Part shown: in pieces, positions 9,831 through 18,263 of the stretch
How positions within the stretch are numbered: the first letter of the stretch is position 1
Layout of the letters: every line of letters starts with the position of its first letter
DNA from: an uncultured Bacteroidota bacterium
Lineage (GTDB): Bacteria > Bacteroidota > Bacteroidia > Chitinophagales > Chitinophagaceae
Assembly: GCA_903899675.1 (NCBI GenBank)
Contig: CAIUKP010000335.1
Span: forward strand, 1 to 39,060
DNA: 39,060 bases
Direction: 5' to 3'
Translations under genes and position numbers: made by a program
The notes under the pieces: generated by a model
What the model was told of the DNA's origin: nothing
Databases searched by the model: none
The model's input: the letters and a program-made list of their open reading frames with translations, nothing else

Positions 9831-10202
9831 ATGGATATACTTTTTAAGGAATATAGTTATGCCATTATTGGTGCCTGCATGGAAGTGCATAATCACCTAG
9901 GCACCGGATTTTTGGAGGTAGTGTATAAAGACGCTATTGAGATAGAGTTAATCAAAAGTGGGGTGTATTTTGAGCGAGAGAAAAAGTATGAAGTTTTTTA
10001 TAAGGGGAATAAATTGCTGCATTATTATATAGCTGATTTTGTGGTGGAGGAAACGGTGATTTTAGAAGTGAAAGCAGCGGCAGCGATTAGTCCTGTATTT
10101 ATTGCGCAAACAATTAATTATTTGAAAGTGTCGGGGAATAAACTGGGGTTACTGATAAACTTTGGGGAGGCTCAGTTGAGGGTTAAGAGATTGGTGTTAT
10201 AG
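9831..10202 (+). CDS. GxxExxY family protein (PD-(D/E)XK nuclease superfamily-like)
   Basis: MDILFKEYSYAIIGACMEVHNHLGTGFLEVVYKDAI contains GTGFLEVVY (GxxExxY); catalytic-type IADFVVEETVILEVKA; ends INFGEAQLRVKRLVL. Confidence 0.93.
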   Translation: MDILFKEYSYAIIGACMEVHNHLGTGFLEVVYKDAIEIELIKSGVYFEREKKYEVFYKGNKLLHYYIADFVVEETVILEVKAAAAISPVFIAQTINYLKVSGNKLGLLINFGEAQLRVKRLVL

Positions 10203-10215
10203 AAATGGATGAAGT

Positions 10216-10361
10216 CAAGGATGAAAGCCACGGATGGCACGGATGGAGGCACGGATGGGCACGGATGGAGCCACGGATGACACGGATGGGCACGGATGGG
10301 CACGGATGGAGCCACGGATGGAGCCACGGATGACACGGATGGAGCCACGGATGCACGGAAG
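10216..10361 (+). repeat. Short tandem/interspersed array: 12 perfect CACGGATG units plus degenerate edge units (CAAGGATG, CACGGAAG), spacers G/GG/A/GAGC/GAGG
   Basis: Perfect CACGGATG starts read at 10229, 10238, 10250, 10260, 10272, 10281, 10291, 10301, 10313, 10325, 10334, 10346; degenerate at 10216 and 10354. Confidence 0.97.
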
Positions 10362-10368
10362 GGGGGAG

Positions 10369-11217
10369 TTATTCTTCGATGCCTGCGAAGGTGTTGCCTT
10401 GGCTGGGGTCGCCGGAGTCGAAGCCTTTTTTAAACCAGTACATTCTTTGTTTAGATGTTCCGTGGGTGAATGCGTCGGGAACTACATAGCCTTTGCTTTG
10501 TTTTTGAAGCCGGTCGTCGCCGATGGCATTTGCGGCATTAAGGGCAGATTCTAAATCTCCGGGGTCGAGGATATCACGGAGCTTATTGGCGTGATGTGCC
10601 CAAACACCGGCGAGAAAGTCGGCCTGTAATTCGAGTTTTACGGAAAGCTGATTGTACTCTTTTTCGGAAAGTCTTTTTCTGGCACTATGAACTTTTTGTG
10701 AAGTGCCGTTAAGGGTTTGTAAGTGGTGACCTACTTCGTGGGCAATCACATAGGCCATAGCAAATTCACCGGGGGCGTTAAACTTTTGGGCAAGTTCGTC
10801 GAAGAAGGAAAGATCTATATATACTTTTCTATCACCGGGGCAATAAAAGGGGCCCGAAGCCGAACTGGCTGCACCACATCCGGATTGGGTTTGGCCAGAA
10901 AACATTACCAGTAAAGGCTTTTCGTAACTACTTCCTTGCGACTGATAAATTGAGTCCCAAACGGTTTCGGTTAGTCCTAATACCACTTTAGTAAAGGAAG
11001 CCAGTTTTTCTTCTTCTGCACTGCGGGGAGCCGATGTACTTTGCGTAGGGGCAGAATTTTGGAGCTGGTTCACAACTTGTGAGGGGTCGCCACCCATAAA
11101 AAGATAAATCAGTACAATAATAATTCCTCCGATTCCACCGCCCATGGCAATTCCTTTGCCGCCGCCGCCCCTTCTGTCTTCTACATTATCACTTTCTTTA
11201 TTACCTATCCAGCGCAT
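10369..11217 (-). CDS. YpfJ-type neutral zinc metallopeptidase
   Basis: MRWIGNKESDNVEDRRG, AYVIAHEVGHHLQTLNG zinc motif, LELQADFLAGVWAHH. Confidence 0.92.
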   Translation of the reverse strand: MRWIGNKESDNVEDRRGGGGKGIAMGGGIGGIIIVLIYLFMGGDPSQVVNQLQNSAPTQSTSAPRSAEEEKLASFTKVVLGLTETVWDSIYQSQGSSYEKPLLVMFSGQTQSGCGAASSASGPFYCPGDRKVYIDLSFFDELAQKFNAPGEFAMAYVIAHEVGHHLQTLNGTSQKVHSARKRLSEKEYNQLSVKLELQADFLAGVWAHHANKLRDILDPGDLESALNAANAIGDDRLQKQSKGYVVPDAFTHGTSKQRMYWFKKGFDSGDPSQGNTFAGIEE

Positions 11218-11556
11218 ACACTCATTTTTTGTAAATGTAAAACTTGTATTGGAAAAAATAATAGCACCTGGAAAAAACTACATAGGGGCTTGGCTAGAAC
11301 AAATATTGGCTCAATGCAACGATTGAGGTTATTTTGGTATCATATATTTCACCCCCTAACAGGAAATATTATTGATTTCGGATACGTTAAATAGAAAAAC
11401 GGGTAAGGCGCAAGACGCCCCCACGCCCTATTTTGTTAACAAATTGTTTATTCGTAGCCGAAAAGAGCGAATGAGCCAGACCGGAATAATTTATGTTTAT
11501 TTTTAATGTTTCCTGCAAGAGTGCCAATATATCCTAATACTTGAAAAGCCTTACCA

Positions 11557-14500
11557 ATGAAAGGGAAGTGGTTATTTATTGTTATAAGTGTAATTGCTTA
11601 TGCACCCTTATTTGCCCAGATAAAAAATAATGGATCGCCTTTTTCATCCTGTGGTACAGATGGCTGGTACGAAAATGCACGTAAAGACACTGCTTTTGTC
11701 AGAAAAGAGCGCCAAACCAACGAGCAAATTCGAAATAGGATTCAGCAAAAACAATCCCTTACTTCGGGAAATACCTCAATTAAAAGTTTAGGTATTAAGC
11801 CTAAGCCCGGCGCTTCGCCATTTGCCAATATCTATGAAGTGCCGGTAGTTTTTCATATTGTGAGTGAAAATCCCGAGGCAATAACGGATGCAATGGTAAA
11901 AGCAGCGTTGGGTGAACTGAACGATGCATTTGCGCACCGGGGAGCCTATGGAGCTGACCCGCTGGGGGTAAGTTCGGATATTGAATTTTGCTTGGCCAAG
12001 ATCGCACCCGATGGTGGGAATACAACTGGAATCAACCGGATAAAATCATACCTCGAAGGGTTTGATAAAGACCTGGAAACAGGTAGATTGGCCGAATTGT
12101 CGGATTGGAATCACCAGGAGTATATTAATATTTGGGTGGTAGGAAATATTCGCGCAGAAAACCCTGCTACCTTTTTTGATTGTGGCAAATGGAATAGAAT
12201 TGGCGTGGGCGGATTTGGCGGACCTGGATTTGGGTTAGTAGTAGCCGGTTTGTCGGGTCCATTACTGGCGCATGAAATGGGGCATTACCTTACCCTATAT
12301 CATACTTTCGAGGGACAAAACTGCGTGAACAACGACTGTACGAAAGATGGCGATTTGGTTTGTGACACGCCGCCAGACAGAAGCATTAATTCGTCTCCTT
12401 GTAATAGTCCAGAAAATTCATGCCGAACAGATACCCTTTCGGGCTTCACAAAAGATCAACCGGATAATATTTCCAATTTTATGGATTATGGGAGTCCATG
12501 TCCATCGGTATTTACGTATGGACAAGGAGAAAGGATGCGTACTTTTTTAGAGATTTTTGGAGGCGGCAGTTTATTAGCTTCCAATAAATGTGATCCTCCC
12601 TGTATTGGAGTGCCGCAGGCAGAATTTGAGTATAGGAGTACGCCTTATCCCAAAGCGGGCGAAGTAATAAATTTTAATAATCTTACATCGGGCAATGATC
12701 CTTTTGAGTGGTTGATCAATGGGGTTTTAATTGGCACTACTAAAGATATAAATTATACTTTTCCGGTTGCAGGGGTTTATGAGTTGAGTTTGCGGGCATA
12801 TAATCCTGCGAGAACTTGTTATTCTACTTTTATTGCGAAAGTGAATGTGAATTGCGGAGTAGAAGCGCGGTTCTCTCCGGACAAACGAAAGGTTACCCAT
12901 TCAGGCTCTATTTACTCAGAGCCGGTAACCTTTACCAATTATTCTTATGGGGGCACATCTTTTCAATGGTATTTAACGGATAGTACGGGGAATAATTTTA
13001 AGCCGGTTTCTTCGAGCAGAGATTGGGTGTATTCATTTCCGTCACCTGGGCTATACCGAATAAAATTAGTTGCCACGGATGGAGCCTGTACGGATGAGTC
13101 TCCAATTTACTCGGTAAACGTGATGGATGCGCGAGTGGATGGAGCGGTGTATTTATATGCTGTAAACTGTTACAAAAATGATAGTATACGAATAGTGTTT
13201 GCCATTGCGAATAATGGATATGATTCTATCCCTGCAGGAACAGCCATAAAATTTTATGATAAAATTCCAGGCCTTCCCGGAGGCACTCAGTTGGCACCGG
13301 ATTTTGTGATTCCCAATGATATTTTAGGGAAATGCGGCAATGTTTATACGCATGTAGTGAAAGCCAGCAGAACTAAGCAAGATTCTCTGATGGCCATATT
13401 TGATGAGGCGAATCTTTTTAATGAATTAGACGAATCGAACAATGTGGCTTATCGAATCCGCTTCCAGCCAAAGCTATCGATAACACCAGCGGATACAATT
13501 GTTAACATCAATTCTGCCTTACCTGTTGTAGTAAAAAATCAGGCAAACGATCCACTGGCTTCGGTTGTATGGACGCCCGGAACCCTAGTAAACTGTGCCA
13601 GCTGTTTAAATCCAACAGTAACTGTAACTGATACCATGCGATTGGGATTAACACTTCAAACAATTTATGGGTGTGTGGATACTATCTCTGCCTATATAAA
13701 AGTGTTTCCGATTGATATGGACCTAAAAAAATCGGTGGTTAATTGTTATGCCACTGATACGATGATTGTGTCGTCTGATATTTATTTACTAAAGGGATAT
13801 ACTGCCCTCAAGCGACCTGTTCAAATGCAGTATTTTGATGATGACTCAACAGCAGGGGTAGGAAAGTTGATTGGTGTAGGCTGGATACCGGTTTCTACTG
13901 CGTTCCCTTCTGGGGTAGCAACCATCCGGCATTTGATTCCCCAAACCCAAACAGGAAAAGTATACAGCTACCTTAATGCAGCACAAACTGTATATGAGCC
14001 GAATATAAGTAACAACGCTATCAGTACTCCCTTTACTCCTTTTGCAATAAACATGACTACCAATCAGGTTAATTTATTGCGAAATGAAAAGATGCAGCTT
14101 TTTGTGATTAACCAGGGAGATACTTACAAAAGTATTCGTTGGTCGCCTTCGGGAGGGTTGTCGTGCGACACCTGCTGGAACCCAGTATTGTTTACATTAT
14201 CCAACCGAAATTATACTATCACAGGAACTAATCAGTTTTACTGTGTTGATACAGCAACCCTTTTGGTGAATGTGTATTATCAATCTCATATCGCAATGCC
14301 CAATACTTTTTCTCCGAATGGGGATGGGGTAAACGATTATTTTTATGTGATATCAGGAGAAACTGTGGCCAGGGTAAATCAGTTCCAGATTTTTAGCCGA
14401 TGGGGTGAGAAAGTTTTTGAAATCAGCAATATATTGCCAAATGATTATGTGGGTGGTTGGAATGGAATGTATAAAGGAAAGCCGGCACCTGCGGGTACAT

Positions 14501-14577
14501 ATGTATATGTGTTGATATTGGGATTAACCGACGGAACTACTGAAACCCAACGTGGTAATATAACTTTAATACGATGA
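11557..14577 (+). CDS. Secreted M43 (pappalysin-like) metalloprotease with PKD/CARDB-like modules and gliding-motility-type C-terminal (T9SS) domain
   Basis: Signal peptide; HEMGHYLTLYHTF zinc motif; PKD-like segments; C-terminal NTFSPNGDGVNDYFYV...FQIFSRWGEKVFE...GTYVYVLIL. Confidence 0.9.
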   Translation: MKGKWLFIVISVIAYAPLFAQIKNNGSPFSSCGTDGWYENARKDTAFVRKERQTNEQIRNRIQQKQSLTSGNTSIKSLGIKPKPGASPFANIYEVPVVFHIVSENPEAITDAMVKAALGELNDAFAHRGAYGADPLGVSSDIEFCLAKIAPDGGNTTGINRIKSYLEGFDKDLETGRLAELSDWNHQEYINIWVVGNIRAENPATFFDCGKWNRIGVGGFGGPGFGLVVAGLSGPLLAHEMGHYLTLYHTFEGQNCVNNDCTKDGDLVCDTPPDRSINSSPCNSPENSCRTDTLSGFTKDQPDNISNFMDYGSPCPSVFTYGQGERMRTFLEIFGGGSLLASNKCDPPCIGVPQAEFEYRSTPYPKAGEVINFNNLTSGNDPFEWLINGVLIGTTKDINYTFPVAGVYELSLRAYNPARTCYSTFIAKVNVNCGVEARFSPDKRKVTHSGSIYSEPVTFTNYSYGGTSFQWYLTDSTGNNFKPVSSSRDWVYSFPSPGLYRIKLVATDGACTDESPIYSVNVMDARVDGAVYLYAVNCYKNDSIRIVFAIANNGYDSIPAGTAIKFYDKIPGLPGGTQLAPDFVIPNDILGKCGNVYTHVVKASRTKQDSLMAIFDEANLFNELDESNNVAYRIRFQPKLSITPADTIVNINSALPVVVKNQANDPLASVVWTPGTLVNCASCLNPTVTVTDTMRLGLTLQTIYGCVDTISAYIKVFPIDMDLKKSVVNCYATDTMIVSSDIYLLKGYTALKRPVQMQYFDDDSTAGVGKLIGVGWIPVSTAFPSGVATIRHLIPQTQTGKVYSYLNAAQTVYEPNISNNAISTPFTPFAINMTTNQVNLLRNEKMQLFVINQGDTYKSIRWSPSGGLSCDTCWNPVLFTLSNRNYTITGTNQFYCVDTATLLVNVYYQSHIAMPNTFSPNGDGVNDYFYVISGETVARVNQFQIFSRWGEKVFEISNILPNDYVGGWNGMYKGKPAPAGTYVYVLILGLTDGTTETQRGNITLIR

Positions 14578-15584
14578 GGACAAAGGCAGTAGGATTGCTT
14601 ATATTAGGAATAAGTTTTGTTCATCTGTTGATGGCACAGGATCCGCATTTCTCACAGTTTTTTGCTTCTCCGCTTAGTTTAAATCCAGCCAATACGGGGT
14701 ATTTTAATGGCGATTTGCGTGTTGCTGCTAATAGCAGAAATCAGTGGCCTTCTTTTAACAATGCGTATTCTACAATTACTTTTTCTGTAGATGGCCCTAT
14801 CCTACAAAAAAGACTTCCCCTGCGCGATCGGCTGAGTTTAGGCGTTTTTGGGATGAGCGACCAGTCGGGCGGTGGTGTGCTGAAGGAGAATTATATGGCA
14901 GTATCAATGGCCTATAAGAAAGGATTAGATTATAATGGTGATGTAGCTATTACGGCAGGGTTTCAAATGACTTATGGAAGTTTTGCTTTCAATAGAAGTG
15001 TGGCAACACTGGAAGACCAGTTAGATGTAGGCGGATTTATTTTGCCTACCAATGATGTGGCAACTTTTGGAAATGAGAACAGAAAAGTGGCCGATATGCA
15101 GGCCGGCCTGATGTATTCAGGGCTGTTCGCAAATGACATCTATTTTTATGCTGGCGCATCGGTATATCATTTGCTCGAGCCATCGGTGGGGTTTGGAAAT
15201 AACAGCTATCCGCTTAATAGAAGATATAATCTGCATTCAGGGGGCTATCTGCCACTGGGCCCCAATACTACCTTTCACTTTAGCACACAATATCAAAAGC
15301 AATACGATTACAGCGAATGGATGTATGGGGGAGCGCTGAGTTATTTTATTGCCTCCGGGGTTGATAGTTATGAAGTATATGCGGGTATGTGGATGCGAAA
15401 CGGCGACTCGTATGTGCCCTATCTGGGATTAGAGTGGAATGGATGGCGTGCGGGATTTACCTACGATCTGGCATACGGCAACAATAAAATAAATACACCC
15501 TATAGCCGCTCTACTGAATTTTCTCTCATCTATCTGTATCGCAAAAACACTACCAACAAGGGCATTCGTTGCCCAACTTTCTAA
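14574..15584 (+). CDS. PorP/SprF family type IX secretion system-associated membrane protein
   Basis: QDPHFSQFFASPLSLNPANTGYFNGDLRVAANSRNQWPS; ATGA overlap with the M43 gene. Confidence 0.93.
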   Translation: MRTKAVGLLILGISFVHLLMAQDPHFSQFFASPLSLNPANTGYFNGDLRVAANSRNQWPSFNNAYSTITFSVDGPILQKRLPLRDRLSLGVFGMSDQSGGGVLKENYMAVSMAYKKGLDYNGDVAITAGFQMTYGSFAFNRSVATLEDQLDVGGFILPTNDVATFGNENRKVADMQAGLMYSGLFANDIYFYAGASVYHLLEPSVGFGNNSYPLNRRYNLHSGGYLPLGPNTTFHFSTQYQKQYDYSEWMYGGALSYFIASGVDSYEVYAGMWMRNGDSYVPYLGLEWNGWRAGFTYDLAYGNNKINTPYSRSTEFSLIYLYRKNTTNKGIRCPTF

Positions 15585-15682
15585 TGGGAATTTCGCTCCA
15601 AAGTTGTTCTAAAGCTCCTGGTTTGTTATCAATGCGCTACTATGGCTAATTTACTATCTTTAAGTGGCCAAAAAATTCAACC

Positions 15683-17197
15683 ATGCGTTCTAAGCTATCG
15701 GGCTTTGTTTTATTATTCCTCACGGGATTTTCTTATGGGCAAAATACCTCAACGCTCATAACTGAGGTTCGTATCATTGATGGTACCGGGATTCCTGCTT
15801 ATGTAGGCTCGGTGCGCGTTAATGGCAATCAAATAGTAGATGTTGGAAACCTGCAGGCCCTGCCTGGTGAGCAGGTAATAAAAGGACAAAACAAATTTCT
15901 TTGTCCTGGTTTTATCGATGCGCATAGTCACCACTTTTCTTCTTTGCGCGCATTTCCACAGGCCGCAGCTACCAATAATCAGGGAATCACTACTATTGTA
16001 ATTGGGCAAGATGGCGGCAGCTATTCGGTAGACTCGCTGCGCAGTTGGATGAGCCAGCGAAAAGCTGCTGTAAATGTGGCTACCTACACCGGCCATACTA
16101 CGCTCAGAGAACAGGTGATGGGCGAAGATCAACTTCTAAGGGCAGCCACCTCCGCCGAGATAAGTAGCATGCAACAAATGTTGGCCGAAGAAATTAAGAA
16201 AGGCTCGCTCGGGTTATCAACCGGATTAGAATATGAGCCAGCTTTTTATTCCTCTAAGGAAGAAGTGATGCTGCTGGCAAAAACGGCTGCCGCTCAAAAA
16301 GGACGATATATCAGTCATATAAGAAGTGAAGACGTAACGCTGCAGGATGCAGTGGATGAAATTATTCGCATCGGAAGAGAAACCGGTATGCCGGTGCAAA
16401 TCTCCCACCTGAAAATTGCCCTTCATTCTCAATGGAATACTTCGGCAGCCCTTTTGCAGCAATTGCAACAGGCCCGAGTGGAAGGCGTGAATATTACAGC
16501 AGATGTTTATCCCTATACTTTTTGGAATTCTACGCTCAAGGTTTTATTCCCCTCTCGAAAATATACCAGCTTACCCGATGCTACACTGGCAGTTACCCAA
16601 CTTTGTGATCCTGCCGGATCGGTGATGGTTCATTTTGCTCCGGTTCCTGCATATGAAGGGAAAACCCTTTCTCAAATTGCGCAAATTAGAAAAGAGTCGC
16701 CTGCACAAACCTTGATACAACTGATTGCAATGGCGGATTCTTTTCGAAAAGCCAATCCAACCTTCAGCGGATCGGTGGAAACCATTATGGGCAAAGCAAT
16801 GACAGAAAATGATGTACGTAATTTTATCGCCTGGCCTTTATCGGTAATCTGTTCCGATGGTGGCAATGGCGGGCACCCAAGAGGCTATGGAACTTTTACC
16901 CGGGTATTGTATGAATATGTTAGCAAACAACCGCTGTTGAAGGTTGAAACGGCTATTTATAAAATGACAGGCCTCACGGCGCAACATTTAGGGATACAAA
17001 AACGCGGGGTAATTGCTCCGGGGTATATCGCCGACCTGGTTTTATTGGATATGGAAAAAGTAAAAGACCATGCCACGATAGAAAACGGAAAAGCCTTATC
17101 CGATGGGATCGATCAGGTATGGATTGGCGGACAGGTTACCTGGCAACATCAAAAACCAACCGGGAATTTACCGGGGGTATTTATAGCTAAAGAATAA
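15683..17197 (+). CDS. N-acyl-D-amino-acid deacylase (D-aminoacylase, amidohydrolase superfamily)
   Basis: FLCPGFIDAHSHH, QISHLK, GLTAQHLGIQKRGVIAPGYIADLVLLD. Confidence 0.88.
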   Translation: MRSKLSGFVLLFLTGFSYGQNTSTLITEVRIIDGTGIPAYVGSVRVNGNQIVDVGNLQALPGEQVIKGQNKFLCPGFIDAHSHHFSSLRAFPQAAATNNQGITTIVIGQDGGSYSVDSLRSWMSQRKAAVNVATYTGHTTLREQVMGEDQLLRAATSAEISSMQQMLAEEIKKGSLGLSTGLEYEPAFYSSKEEVMLLAKTAAAQKGRYISHIRSEDVTLQDAVDEIIRIGRETGMPVQISHLKIALHSQWNTSAALLQQLQQARVEGVNITADVYPYTFWNSTLKVLFPSRKYTSLPDATLAVTQLCDPAGSVMVHFAPVPAYEGKTLSQIAQIRKESPAQTLIQLIAMADSFRKANPTFSGSVETIMGKAMTENDVRNFIAWPLSVICSDGGNGGHPRGYGTFTRVLYEYVSKQPLLKVETAIYKMTGLTAQHLGIQKRGVIAPGYIADLVLLDMEKVKDHATIENGKALSDGIDQVWIGGQVTWQHQKPTGNLPGVFIAKE

Positions 17198-17206
17198 TTG
17201 GAACGT

Positions 17207-18253
17207 ATGAAGGAGGCACTTTTGTTAACCAATGGATTACTGGTTCATTCCGATGCAAAAACGGCACATGGGCTTATTCGAGGAACAGAACGGTTTACCA
17301 TTAAGGGAGTAATTGATCATGCAGCAACTGCCGGAAAAGATGCCGGGGAGTTGGTGGATGGACAACGTCGCGATATCCCTGTATTTGGCACTTTAGAAGC
17401 GGCCATACAAAATATTCCAACTGCAAATTGTTTGGTTATTGGGGTGGCAACTGTAGGGGGTCGGATACCGGGAGATATGTTATTGGTGATTGAAGCGGCT
17501 ATTCGGGCAGGACTTTCGGTAGTGAATGGACTGCACGAATTTTTAACAAATAAGCCTGCCATTGTATCGCTTGCGGCAGAAAAGGGGGTGAGCTTAACGG
17601 ATGTTCGAAAACCGAAAACTCGGGATCAGCTGCATTTTTTTACCGGAGAAATTTTTAAAATACCCATTCCGATTGTAGCCGTTATTGGGATGGATTGTGC
17701 AATGGGAAAACGAACAGCTGCCCGCATGCTAACCCAGGCAATTAGAAAAGTGAATCGGAAGGCAGAGATGATTTATACCGGACAAACCGGCTGGTTGCAG
17801 GGAGGTAAGTATGGATTTATTTTTGATTCAACCATTAACGACTTTGTTTCTGGTGAACTAGAACATGCAATTGTTAGTTGCTGGAAGGAGCAGCAGCCAG
17901 ACATTATTTTTTTAGAGGGTCAATCTTCTTTGCGCAATCCCAGCGGACCTTGCGGATCTGAATTACTGATATCGGGCAATGCAAAGAAAGTAGTATTGCT
18001 TTGTTCTCCCAAGCGAAAGTATTTTGACAACGATGAACATTGGGGGCAGATACCTACTGTTGAGTCTGAAATTGCCATCATTCAATTGTTGGGATCCGAA
18101 GTAATCGCGGTTGCGCTGCATACGGAAGGATGTAGTATGGAAGAGGCTTTACAGTTTCAACAAACATATGAAAAACGATTGTCTGTTCCTGTTCTGTTGC
18201 CCGTTGAGCAAGGAGTAGATAAACTGGTTCCTGTATTATTGTCTCTTATCTAA
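17207..18253 (+). CDS. DUF1611 family protein (DgcN-type N-acyltransferase candidate)
   Basis: P-loop-like VIGMDCAMGKRTAARML, YTGQTGWLQGGKYGFIFDSTINDFVSGELEHAI, FLEGQSSLRNPSGPCGSELL. Confidence 0.85.
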   Translation: MKEALLLTNGLLVHSDAKTAHGLIRGTERFTIKGVIDHAATAGKDAGELVDGQRRDIPVFGTLEAAIQNIPTANCLVIGVATVGGRIPGDMLLVIEAAIRAGLSVVNGLHEFLTNKPAIVSLAAEKGVSLTDVRKPKTRDQLHFFTGEIFKIPIPIVAVIGMDCAMGKRTAARMLTQAIRKVNRKAEMIYTGQTGWLQGGKYGFIFDSTINDFVSGELEHAIVSCWKEQQPDIIFLEGQSSLRNPSGPCGSELLISGNAKKVVLLCSPKRKYFDNDEHWGQIPTVESEIAIIQLLGSEVIAVALHTEGCSMEEALQFQQTYEKRLSVPVLLPVEQGVDKLVPVLLSLI

Positions 18254-18263
18254 TTGTAATCGT

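Noticed and set aside
10216-10361. CRISPR array
   Set aside because: Repeat core is only 8 bp and spacers are 1-4 bp of a few fixed words; no cas genes in the window.
10234-10554. ORF of 106 aa (MARMEARMGTDGATDDTDGHGWARMEPRM...)
   Set aside because: Translation of the CACGGATG array followed by the antisense of the ypfJ-like gene; low-complexity peptide is an artefact of the repeat.
11432-11443. 12-bp palindrome TTTGTTAACAAA upstream of the M43 gene as an operator
   Set aside because: A/T-rich palindromes of this size are common by chance and no second copy was noticed.
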